From assembly GCF_030272615.1 (NCBI RefSeq), contig NC_081415.1, positions 268,200,425 through 268,264,424 on the forward strand: a DNA stretch of 64,000 nucleotides. Reading direction: 5' to 3'. Shown piece by piece: positions 1-10,393 of this stretch. Under the pieces are notes generated by a model that made no database searches, was not told the DNA's origin, and was given only the letters and a program-made list of their open reading frames with translations. The number at the start of each line of letters is the position of its first letter. Within the stretch, counting starts at the first letter, position 1. The DNA comes from Cryptomeria japonica (taxonomy: Eukaryota; Streptophyta; Pinopsida; Cupressales; Cupressaceae). A program made the position numbers and the translations under genes.

Positions 1-845
1 AAATTGTCTCAAACCAGGGCCCACAATTTACTTCAACATTGATTGCAGCTTTGGTCAATGAATACAATATAAGGCATAGGAAATCTACTCTGTGTCATCC
101 ACAAGCTAATGGACGGGTAGAGGTTACAAATAGGGAGCTTGAGGCTATTCTTACTAAAATAGTATCTGTTCATAAAAAATATTGGTCTTATAGGCTTTCA
201 GAAGCAATTTGGGCATACAGAACAACTTGGAAAACACCAATTGGTTTTACACCTTTTGAGATGGTTTATGGAAAAGCAGCAATGATGCGTATTGAATTTG
301 AGCATAAAACTTTAAGGACAACTTTGCAATTAAATATGACATTATATGAAGTACAAAAGGAACGTATTCAACAATTGAATGCTCTGGATGAATGGAGGAA
401 AATGGTTGTCCAGCAGACAGAACTGATCCAAAATCAGAGAGCAAAGTGGCATGATAAATATATCAAAGAAAAGAAGTTCAGAGTCGGTGACTGGGCACTA
501 TTGTATGACTCCAAATATAAATATACTATGGGGAAGCTGCAAACCAGATGGTTAGGTCCATATGAGATAGAAGAAGTTTTCAATAATGGAGTTGTACGTT
601 TAACCACAATTGACCCTGTTCGGTTTAAGCTTTTGGTGAATGGTCACTGATTGCATCTGTATCATAAGCCGACCACTAAAGAAGAGTTCCTATAGAAATT
701 TGCCCAAAAGGATGAAACAAAGGTTCCTACAGCAACTAATAAGGTTCCTGCAGCAACTTATCAGGCTCCTACTGCAATTGAGCAAAGTAATAAAGTTAAG
801 GTTCCTGCAGCCACTGCAGTGAACATTCTTGTCGCTTCATCATAA
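1..845 (+). pseudogene. E1: Ty3/gypsy integrase C-terminal part
   Basis: This frame is open from the left window edge to a TGA at 648-650 and continues in the same frame through a TAG at 693-695 to a TAA at 843-845. The first residues match the end of the integrase core: an NQGPQF block, then HPQANGRVEVTNRE, which holds the catalytic Glu. The C-terminal part follows with WAYRTT, a GDWALLYDSK strand, GKLQTRWLGPYEI and LLVNGH. The tail has a repeated VPAAT-like pentapeptide encoded by a GTTCCTGCAGCC-type motif. The rest of pol lies outside the window. The block GHxLHLYHKP runs straight across the TGA, so that stop looks like a point mutation. Lineage is Tat/Athila-like by sequence style; integrase identity is firm, the lineage less so. 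Confidence 0.85.
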
Positions 846-1321
846 ATATTTTCATGTCTTATGGGAATATTCTTCTCCATAAATAAAATTCCATCCACGT
901 CATTCCATCCCATCTTCTTATCTGTCATTTCACTTTATCTTGCCATCATTTTCGTACGACTGTAGGTATGTACATATTTTATTTTATTTTAATTATGCAT
1001 TTATTGTTTCATTGTGATTATGCCTTTCTAAATCTGCGTACACTCCTTGAAATCTAGTCAGCTTGTGTGGACACGTGCTAGGTTAAGTTGGGGGGGTGCT
1101 TTATGGTTCGGTTTCCAAAGTTAGTGATTATTTGTCCTTTTCGGTACTTAGAATTGATTGCTTGCCATCGTTGTTTTAACAAGATATTCTTTTCACGCAA
1201 TAAAGTAATAAATTATGCCGCCAATTGGAGATATGTATAGAATTTTTAATTTTGCAAGTTTTTCGGATATTTTGGCCCTCCGTTTCTCAGCTATAGAGTG
1301 TTCTATACTAACAGAGTAAGA
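846..1321. other. E1 spacer between integrase and third ORF
   Basis: No coding potential is evident. It holds an AT-rich stretch and a G-run (about 1088-1096) that resembles a polypurine tract. That tract sits far upstream of the LTR and could be an internal or secondary plus-strand primer site, but this is only a resemblance. Confidence 0.4.
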
Positions 1322-3709
1322 ATGGGTGGTGATCCAATCCACCATGAGCCAATGGTCCATGAAGTGTTGCTGCAGGATGCTCTTTGTGAGCATTATTTTA
1401 GACACCATGGCTAGATTGATTACTTTTTGAAAATCAAAGATTTTAATGAAGAAATTGCTGCAAAGTTTATGCATTCCTTCAATGAAGGAGAAGCTACGGT
1501 TAAAGGTTTAAGGGTTATTGCTACGGAGCAGCGAATAGCTGAAGTAACAGGGTTGCCGCAAGAAGGAGAATTGTTTCCAGAATCAAAAGCTGCAAGGAGC
1601 GCCAGGGCAGAGTTTACAATTCCCACAGATGGGCCTCTAACGGTGGACAAGCAAGGAACTAGAAGTGTTTCCCTACCAACAGAGTGGCCTCAAGTAGCTT
1701 TATATGTCATGAAATACATTACTTGCGAAGGGAGATATTCAAATCTACATTCACCATATTTTAAATTACTTAGTCATTTACGGCATGGTCGGAGGGTGAA
1801 TGTCCCTAATTTTATATACCACCTCATTTCTACAAGTGCTAAAGGAATGCGGAAGAATGGAAATCATTCCATCAGCCATCATGGTTTGGTTAAATTGCTT
1901 GTAGAACGTTCTCTTAGAGATGTTTTGTAGATGGAATGGGGGGTATTTGAGGATATATTATAGTTTAGGGTTGAAGATGCTCATGTTGCAGAGGATCCAC
2001 CAGTTGAAGAAGAAAATATTGCAGAACCCTCTTCTCTCGTAGTTGCTACAGAGGATGATTTGATCGTTGTCAAAGGAGCTGTGGTTATTATGGAAGAAGA
2101 GATGGTTGAAGCAAATGCAGAGCAACCCTGCACTTCTCTTCAAAGAGAGTCACCTATTGCTAAGAGAAAAGGGAAGGAATTGGAAATAAATAAAATAGAT
2201 GAAGAACCTATGGCCTAGTCACGTGCAACTTAAATTTCTCCTGCAGCCAAGAGGCGTAGGTAAAAAAGAAAAACTCCTACAGCAACTGAAACCATTCCTA
2301 TAGCCACTCCAAAGGTTTATGTGAGAAGAACACGGAGTAGGACCCAGAAGGCTCATCCAACAGGTGATCCGGCAGAGGTTATTGCAATGGAAACATCGAA
2401 AGAAGGAAGCCCTATAGATGTTGAAATCCAGGAAGAAGGTGATGAAAATAGATTGTCAAATCTTGCTTTTGTGGCACAGCAGCTTGAGGAAACTGTTGGA
2501 GAAATTCCACCGCAGCTTGAGGAAACTGTTGGAGAAATTCCACAATAGCTTGAGGAAATTGTTGGAGAAATTCCACAGCAGCTTGAGGAAATTGTTGGAG
2601 AAATTCCAGAGCAGAATGAGGAATTTATTGAAGAGATCCCATGGCCTAAGGTAGCACCTATTAGACCTTCATCATCCCTAAGCAGTTTATCTATTGCTTT
2701 AACATTTTATAGATAATGAGAAATAGAGAGGGCTAGATTGCAAGGAATTATTGACAAACAACAAAAAGAAATTGAAAAGAGGGATAACAAAATTGAGGAA
2801 TTAGAGGCTAAGGTTGAAACAATTGCTAGTATGGTCCCTGAATTAATGCAATGTAGGGCACCTCCAAGGGTTTATGCTTTGCATTTAAAGGAGTGGTATT
2901 TAAATTTCAAATTGAACTGCATTGTTAGGGACCTTAGCCCCTCTTTAGAAACCCCCAAGGAATTTTATTATGCTTACCAGACTTCTCCAGCAGCTATGAA
3001 AAATTTGCTATGTGATTTTTATTTACATAACTATGTTGTACCCTCAGATAGTGAGTGGAACCCTTTATTATATATTGGGGATATCCATATAAAAGCTTTA
3101 ATGTCATGGATCCAAAATGAGATTAGCATGGGGGCACAAGCCAAGGAATTTAAAGATTTTGAATTGGACTACCCATTGCCATTGAGAAAAGAAGCAAAAG
3201 AACCATGAGTTCTTTATTATGAATGGCAGAAATTACTGGTAAGAGATGATGTTAGGAAACTAGTGCTTCCACTGAGAGAAGAAATATACCAGGCATATGA
3301 GCATTTAGTTCAGACTGACAGTGCAGCTGCATTAGATGGGTTAACTAGGCGCTAGAATAACTTACCAGACAAATTGAAGCAAGGAGAACCTTATTTACTG
3401 CAAAATTTTCAGGCAGCTATGTAGAGAGCCCCCAAATCTATACAACTGGGCAGAGAAAAAGCCAATAACTGGTTACCACTGATTTTTCAACCTCCTATTC
3501 TTATGGGACCACTATTGGGATGTCAGACTCCGGATAAGCCCTATGATGCAATCACAGAAGAATCAGCCAGATGGTCAGGGCTGGAAAAGATGAAGGGATT
3601 TTATTGGAATTTAGCTTCAGGAGGAATAGGTCAAGGAACCATTGGTGATCTAAGAATTAGTGCAAGAATCAAAAATTTTCCTTTTGTTATAGGATCAGCA
3701 AGCTCTTAA
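1322..3709 (+). pseudogene. E1 third ORF: Transposase_32-like N-terminal domain, 11-residue repeats, coiled coil
   Basis: A single reading frame runs from an ATG at 1322 to a TAA at 3707-3709, about 795 codons. It is interrupted by roughly a dozen in-frame stops (for example 1412, 1928, 1961, 2216, 2546, 2714, 3206, 3353, 3422) but no frameshift. Residues ~35-200 form a globular domain with the blocks IAEVTGLP and MKYITCEGRY and a final HHGLVKLL. I believe this is the 'putative plant transposon protein' domain (Pfam Transposase_32) found in extra ORFs of Athila/Tat-type elements. A Glu-rich linker, five copies of an 11-residue repeat (2484-2648) and a coiled coil (about 2720-2840) follow. The position between pol and the 3' LTR is that of env-like or extra ORFs, but no signal peptide or membrane segment is visible. 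A homologous domain occurs at 35588-36220 in LINE L1. Function is unknown. Confidence 0.7.
2484..2648 (+). repeat. 33-bp tandem repeat, five units, coding
   Basis: Five in-register 33-bp units encode an 11-residue Gln-Leu-Glu-Glu...Gly-Glu-Ile-Pro repeat inside the E1 third ORF. The fifth unit is the most diverged. In the third unit the CAG codon seen in neighbouring units is TAG (2546-2548), which gives direct evidence for a C-to-T nonsense change. Confidence 0.85.
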
Positions 3710-3721
3710 AGTTGGGGGGCA
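3710..3721 (+). promoter_or_regulatory. E1 polypurine tract
   Basis: A short AGTTGGGGGGC-type tract lies directly after the third ORF and directly before a TG-starting sequence. This is the expected plus-strand primer site at the 3' LTR. Confidence 0.6.
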
Positions 3722-4860
3722 TGATGAGTTGAGACATTATCATATTTCTATCCTCAAAAATCTTGAGTTTTTGTCATCTTTTGGTTTGCATAGTAGTAGT
3801 GATGTATTGGAAGTTGACTATATGTATTCCATATGTTAAGCCTGAACTTATTAAATCATGTTTTATCTTTGCCAGATTATTCCTGTAGCCATGTCATTTA
3901 TTCCTGCAGCCATGTGATTTATTCTTGTTGCCATGCGGATTATTTAGGGCAAGATCATATGTGAAATTAATAGATGTGTTGATTAAATAAAATGCGTATG
4001 TATGTTCTTGTATGTTATTTCTTTTGTAATGCAAGGAATAATTGATGTTGTGGTGGATGTTCGCCTATCCCGCCTATTGAAGGGAAGGATACTCAAGAGA
4101 TGACTGAAGATCAAACTGTAGAAAAGTTGAGCAAGTGTAAGGGACAACATAAGAAGAGCAATCAAGCGATACTACCAATGTCTAACTTAGGTGGACATTG
4201 AAGTTGTAAATACCACCACAGTATGTTATGACTGTGGTTCGATCTAGATCCATGTTTCCTGTGTTTCCTGCAGCATAACTCCAGCTATCTCCTTTCTTGG
4301 TCAATCATCCGCCTCTTCTTTTTGGCGTGATTTGTGTTGTCTATTGTAGATGATTTCTTTTTAATAAGAATATCTTCTTCTTCTCAGAGGTTAGATAGGA
4401 AGGGAGAATAATAGATCAGAGGATTTTTCATAAGCATTCTTGAGTCTCTTTTTGTATTGAACCATGTAATGATTTTCCAAGAATGATGAATAAAATTGTG
4501 TTATTCTGATCTTTTAAGAGTTGTTTTCGGGAAGCCTGGTATCACTCATCCAAGGGGGCCCACTTGGTGAGTGTTCTTGTGCATTCGTTAAAATTAGTTT
4601 TCTTTCCTTAGCCGCAGTAGACATTCTTGCATTGATTGTTCCTGTAGCCACTAGAAACAGATCCACTGACTGTTCCTGTAGCCAAGCCAGAACAGAGTAA
4701 TTTCTATTTATCAACATTGAATTTATCCAGTATTGCTTTTATGAGTTTATGCAGAAGTCTTCCTATAGCCTTTCTATAGTTTCAATTCTTGATTATCTTT
4801 TCTGCATAATGTTAGTTGTTGCAGTAATGCAGAATAGTTGTCGCAGGAGCTTAGTGCAGA
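3722..4860 (+). mobile_element. E1 3' LTR (right border uncertain)
   Basis: It begins TGATGAGTTG right after the polypurine tract. It contains no ORF of note. An AATAAA-type signal lies near 4490 and is followed by a T-rich stretch, which fits the R/U5 boundary. Several copies of TTCCTGYAGCC(A) occur here (about 3883-3950, 4258, 4640-4690, 4762), the same motif that encodes VPAAT in the E1 coding part. The right end is set only by where minus-strand M1 gag sequence takes over; I see no second LTR to fix it. Confidence 0.5.
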
Positions 4861-4979
4861 CCCATTTCAAGTTTTACGTCCCTGGGTTGACAATCAAATG
4901 AACACTAGCTATGAAAATAGTGACTTTACCAAATGAATGTCCAAACTTCAGGTTGAGACTTCAACTAGAGTTATTATTC
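4861..4979. other. Junction between E1 and M1
   Basis: A short stretch without a recognisable feature. The exact breakpoint between the E1 LTR and the truncated minus-strand gag of M1 lies here or slightly to either side. Confidence 0.3.
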
Positions 4980-6815
4980 TTATTGTTGGGTTGAACGGGT
5001 GGTGACATTATAATCATTTTGGGAATATGAAATGGACGGTGGAGCACCATGAATGACTATTCTTTCTTGGGAGGGTCGACTTGATGATTGAGAGGGAGGG
5101 ACACCTTGAATGGTAACCCTAAGTCTATGAGAGGCAGGGGGATCGACTCCTTGGACTATGATGGTGTTGACGTGGGTATCGGTAAGTTCTATGCAACCTA
5201 CCAAGGAGTCAAAGCCGAAAATGTAATTGGTGTGGTTGTAATGGATTTCATGAGATGATGAGGCTTTGTACTTACCGTTCTTAGGAAAAGGGTCCTGAGA
5301 AATCTTAATTTTTTTGTTCGAGTTATTAGGCTTAGCAATTGCAACCTCAATATCACCCTTATCAGTTAGGTCTTGGATGTAATTCTTTAACTTCATACAC
5401 TTGCATGTATCATGACCATTGACACGATGGTAGCCGCAATATTCATTCTCATTATACCATCGAGGTTTAGGTTGATTTGCATCAAAAGGGGGAGTCATCG
5501 GAAAGACAACAACGCTAGCCTTGACAAACATCTAGTGGAAGATGACCTTAATGGGTTTGACAAGTGGAGTGTACTCATGCTGGGGTTGATTGTTGGAGTG
5601 GGGAGGTTGACCTTGGATGGAGACATTGTGCGAGGTTGGGATTGATTACGAGGGTCAGATTGAGTGTTGAATAAATTATTGGTGGTGGGTTTGGAAGGGA
5701 CAGCCACAATTTGAGCATGCTTGGCGTCGATGACTCTATCATTGACGATGTTCTTATTCTTGGACAAATACTTGGGCTTGTCATTGTATGAGGACAAACC
5801 TTGATTAGATTTTTTATAATTTTTTAATGTTCCTTTCTCTATGAGGACACGTTCTAAGGATAATCCTTTCTTAGTAATTTGTTCAAAAGTGTCCAAACAT
5901 TGACATGTCAAAGGTTTAGATAGTTCTAGTACTAGGTTACGCTGGAATAACTCAATTTGATATGATTCTGGTATGTCCAAAGGAAACTTCTTGATAAGAT
6001 CTCGTCACCTTTGAAGGAAGTTGGAAAAGGTTTCTTCGAGCCTATGGTTTGTATTGCATAAGTCCATCATAGAAGCATCATTCTTAATATTATAAGCATA
6101 ATGGGACACAAACTTTTCAACTAGGTTTGGCAAGGACTTGATGGAGCCATGGGGTAGGATGAAAAACCAAGCGAGGGAATCCCCACTAAAACTTTTAGGG
6201 AAAATTATTCTTAGGACTATAGGAGACCTCTTAACAAAGGATGAAAAACTCACGAACATGGTCTCTAGGATCACCTTTACCTTTGTAGTTTTCGAACTTG
6301 GGCATTTCAAAACTAGGGTGACCAAAATGGAAGGGTCATACGAACAAGGACATATCTCTTCAAAATTATAAGGTCTCTTATTAGACCCATCCTTGAAATT
6401 CTTGATAAGGTCTTTCATGTCTTGAATTTCTTTCAAAAGGTCGAGTTGTTGATTGTAGATATTAGGGCATAATGACCCATGTTAGACCATGGGATTTGAT
6501 TAGACATGGATGACATACCACCACCACCAATTGATAAGCGGAACCGGGAGGTTGGGAAATGATTTAAGGACATGACCCACAAATAGTGCTAGCAGGGAGT
6601 AGATTAGTGTTGATGTAGTTAACCGAATTATTAAGGGGTGTGGATGACCTTGGAGGATTAGAAATGTTTAGGGGAATGGAGATCAAAGGTAAAGTAGTCA
6701 TAGGTACAAAATTTGCAGGTGGCAGATGAAGAAGGGGGTCAAGAATGGAGTTGTCTATGAGTCCACCTTTCAATGGTCTGTCAAGAATAGATTGATCAAA
6801 ATCAGGGGTAAGCAT
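4980..6815 (-). pseudogene. M1: gypsy gag remnant with zinc finger
   Basis: Read on the minus strand, this has the core of a plant Ty3/gypsy capsid domain (Retrotrans_gag): a SFSGDSLAWFF block, GSIKSLPNLVEKFVSHYAYN, a DLCNT block and FSNFLQR, around 6430-6005. A CxYHxxxGHxTxxC zinc-binding motif (CGYHRVNGHDTC) follows near 5398-5443, then repeated 'xVxGxPP' segments typical of the gag-protease linker of Tat-like elements. The reading shifts among minus frames (6564-6815, 5495-6436, 4980-5531), so at least two frameshifts are present. Protease and polymerase are missing, cut off at the junction with E1. Gag would form the cytoplasmic particle; this copy is dead. Confidence 0.75.
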
Positions 6816-8700
6816 CCCTCTTGGGTGATGAGTTGAGCCACAAGATTATTGGGATTGTATTTAAAAAATATTTCCATCCTCTTGATTGTAAGGGTCATCT
6901 ATGAAGGATTACACACGTGGTGAACACTCACATTGATTGATGAGTTGCTCTTCTTCTTGTCGAGAATTTCAATCAAAGGGTTGACTAGTCTCAAGCATCT
7001 CATTGCCCTCAGTGATCATTTTCACTTTTTGTGAGCAATTCAAGACCATACACAAGTAACCTTAAAGATAAAAGTGACGAAAGAAGATTTTGGAAATGAT
7101 TTGGATTCGATGAGCAACGATGATGAAAGGACTTAGAAAGATTGGATTTGATTTTATTTAGATTGAAATTGATTTGTGATGGTCCTTGGATTAGGACAAG
7201 ATTGATTTGATTAAGATGGCACCTTAGCCCTTGTATTAAGACTTAGATGGGGATTGATGATGGGTACCACAAAGCAAGGTAACAAACAAGCTAGGAAAAA
7301 TTTAGACCTTTGGATTAGGTACAATGGATTAAACCTTCTTCTACTTAGGATAGACTTATGTTCATAAGAAAAATAGGGCAAAAGGATTAGGGTTTTGATA
7401 AATCCAAATAATTAAACAAAGGTGCTTGGGGGATATATTTCCCAAGAAAAAAATCCAATTGATGATTGATTAAAAGATAAAGGTCTAAATTAAACTTTCA
7501 CAAAATATTGACCTTAGGATGAGGTTGAGTGATTGATAGGACAATTTGATTGATTTTATTGATCGTGCTAGGTCCTTAGAAGGGATGGCAATGATTGTTG
7601 AAGGAAAAGAGATTGGTTGAAGAAAAGAAATGTGAGGAAAGCAAAGGTTATCTTATATCGATAAGTGAATCAATAAATGATTTCAAGATATGGCAGGTTG
7701 GACAAAGGTATGCAACCACTTCAGTTGAGACTTTGGGATAAACCTAATCTTTGATGGAAAGCACAGATTCTCAAAAATTCCTCATCAAACTCATTGTTGT
7801 TACCATGAAGGTAGTCATAGAAACAATGCAACAAGGTCCTACGTTTCAACAAGAGTTTTCAATTGATGTATAAAAATTTACGACGATTGAGGAGTTGTTT
7901 GTAGCTAGGATTCTTCTTCTTGACTTGGTGATAGATGGACCTTTTGGGATGCTTGAGGGATTTGGTCTTATGGTGCATGAATGAAACTAATTGTAGACTT
8001 AACTGAGGCAAAGATGCTAAAGCAGGGTGGAGACATTAAAACAATGAGGCAAAGACGCTGAAAAATAATTTTGACAGGGAGGAGACGCGGAATGATAGTT
8101 TTGACAATTTTAAGTGATAGTTTTAAGTGAAAGTTTTGAATGAAGTTTGGTCAAATCTGGTCAAATTGTAAAAAATGTTTATTTTCTACTCTTGGCAATA
8201 AAAATCAGACAATGAAGACACATTGGCCAAGGATAATGGTTTATAATAAACATGAAAGTGAGGTGGGCCTAGATTAGCCCAATAACAAAATTATGAGTTT
8301 GCAAAATGAAGACATGCATCAAACACACATCCTAGGCTAAAAAATGGAAATCGTTGAATGGGGCCTCTCGCACAAAGCAATACCTTAAACAAGCGAACAG
8401 GTAGAGATTTTGGTAGCATTGGCTCCACTCCACGACACACACTTATCGAGCATACTAGGTTCTCTTACCCCATAGATCCGAAGATCTTTTAATCGAGGGA
8501 TTCCTATCTCATCTTGAGTGGGTACATGAGAGGTTACTTCGGGGTATGATCTACACTCCATGTACCATCAATGTGGGATTTTGGCTTACTAAAACAAGGT
8601 TCTTCCTATGGGAATCTCTTTCAAGTGTCCATATATGTTCTTTTTGTCGGGAGGCTTCCTTCATGTAGAACACAAGGTCCTATGGAAGTCAGCATAGGTA
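6816..8700. other. M1 leader / untranslated region
   Basis: About 1.9 kb rich in GATT/TTGATT words lies between gag and the presumed 5' LTR of minus-strand M1. No conserved ORF is visible, and I could not find a convincing primer binding site. Confidence 0.35.
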
Positions 8701-9101
8701 GGGAATTAACACCCGTTGAGAAGACTTTTGTCCCACATATTTTGTATAGTGGTTGAGAGAAAATGAACCAAGGGAAAACTTGTGATGAAGACAATGGTTA
8801 GTATCAAATCAAACAAATACACAAAACATATAAATATGCATGCAAACAACCATTATACCTTAACATGTATTCTCTTGCTCCTTGAATTGGACCTTTGATG
8901 AAATGAAGGCGTGCCCTTGCTCCACTTGTTTGGATTGGTCCTTGGATTGGATGTGGAATTCTCTCCACTACACAACAACAAGATAACTTGATAGTATGGT
9001 GGATGAGAGGATGGGTGATAGTGACTAAGTATGAAGGGAACTTGACTATAATATGGATGCTAAGGAATATTTCTAAGCTCACAATGACAGCATAATATTG
9101 C

Positions 9102-9116
9102 ATGAAAATGATATAT
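9102..9116 (-). promoter_or_regulatory. Candidate TATA box of M1 LTR
   Basis: A TTATATATATCA sequence on the minus strand lies inside the presumed M1 LTR, about 1.27 kb from its start (0.9 kb without the LINE-like insertion). The position is plausible for an LTR promoter; there is no other support. Confidence 0.3.
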
Positions 9117-9985
9117 ATAAATGAGGGGAGGAGATTCCAATTTATAGATTGGAGGAGGGCAAGATGGAGGGCTAAGATCAATTTGAAATGAAGGGTGTAT
9201 ATTGAAGGAAAGTGATGGGAATGATTGAGAGTACATGGTGTGGAGACCAAGGGATTTTCCATAAAGGCATTTCTTGTCTCCACACTCCTCAAGGTACATA
9301 GGGAAGAGATCCCTAGGCACATTGAAAGAATAAAAGGAATTAAAAAATTCCTTGGGAAGGGACAAGGGAATTAAAAATTCCCAAATAGAAAATTGCATAG
9401 AAGGAATAAAAGAGAAAAGGAATTAAAAATTCCTTGGGAAGAGAGGGCATGGGAATGTGCAAGGGATTTGAAATCCTTTGACATGAACAAAGGTGCATTT
9501 AAGGTTTGGAGAATGAAGGGGAACAAACCATTTTTGGAAAATGGTTGACTTGTTCCTAATCTTGAGGATTAGGTTTGTGCAAATGATTAAGAGAGGTGAT
9601 TAGATGGGCTAATGAGAGATTAGAGTGAAAGTGGGAAATTTAGGAGGATGTGACATGAGGGGAGAGAATGAGTAGAGAAATATAAAATTGGAATAATATT
9701 AATCATAGTTCTGGAAGAATTAATTAGGCTAAGTGAGGATTGGAAGAAATGATTTGTAGGAATCGCTTGATTGAGTTAATTAATTATAATTAGTTAACTA
9801 AGAAGAGTTGTAGAAGAATTAATAATTTGCATGACTTTAGGAGAATTGAAAAATATTTAATTTATTGGCAAATTAATTATTGGACTATAGTGACAAAATT
9901 AATTAAATTTGATTTAATTAATTTTGATGAGAATAAGAATAAACATAATTTAATTAATTAATTATGTATAAAGGCAAAATTAATT

Positions 9986-10362
9986 AAATATTTAATTTAC
10001 TTTCAAGGTAGGTGTGTTGAGCGGCAAGCTCAACAATTTCAGGAGGCTCCTGGATTCGAATGATTGGTGGCTTTCGAAGGGGTCAACTGACAATATCCTA
10101 AGCATAGAGGATGCAATGGTGGATATTCTTCTCTTTATTAGACAAAATTAGGGAATAGGATACTGGTGTTCAGGCAGGTTAGGGTGTATATGCCAAGGTT
10201 TTTGTAGTCGGGTTCTAATTGTAACTATGCTCTCTCCTTAATTGAAGAGATTTTGGATATGTGATAGCATAACTATGTATTTATTTTCTATTAATATAGG
10301 GCGCTATCCCCACAACTAATAGTACTTACCATTAAAAAAAATAAAATCAAATATCTAATTTA
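9986..10362 (+). mobile_element. 5'-truncated LINE-like tail with target duplication
   Basis: Sequence 10000-10348 ends in an A-rich tail. It is flanked by AAATATTTAATTTA (9986-9999) and AAATATCTAATTTA (10349-10362), a 14-bp target site duplication with one difference. The last ~150 bp resemble plant LINE 3' UTRs (a 'tttctattaatatag' stretch). No RT coding remains, so the LINE label rests on the tail and the flanks. Confidence 0.5.
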
Positions 10363-10393
10363 ATTAATTTTAGATGTCTACAGTACCTATGGT

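Larger units (their letters stand above)
8701..10382 (-). mobile_element. M1 5' LTR (minus strand; inner border approximate)
   Basis: On the minus strand the LTR appears to start at 10382 with TGTAGACATCTAAAAT, like the T1 3' LTR start at 28902 (TGTAGACACTTAAAAT). It is AT-rich, has a minus-strand TATA-like element near 9102-9116 and is interrupted by a LINE-like insertion (10000-10348). No polypurine tract lies to its right, which fits a 5' LTR. The end near 8700 is a guess. Confidence 0.45.

Noticed and set aside
1322-3709. Retroviral-type envelope gene in E1
   Set aside because: The position fits an env-like ORF, but there is no signal peptide, transmembrane segment or fusion motif; the domain looks like a plant transposon protein.
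8804-9398. Minus-strand frames of 172 and 112 codons
   Set aside because: They overlap a presumed LTR, have no conserved motif and odd hydrophobic composition; chance frames.
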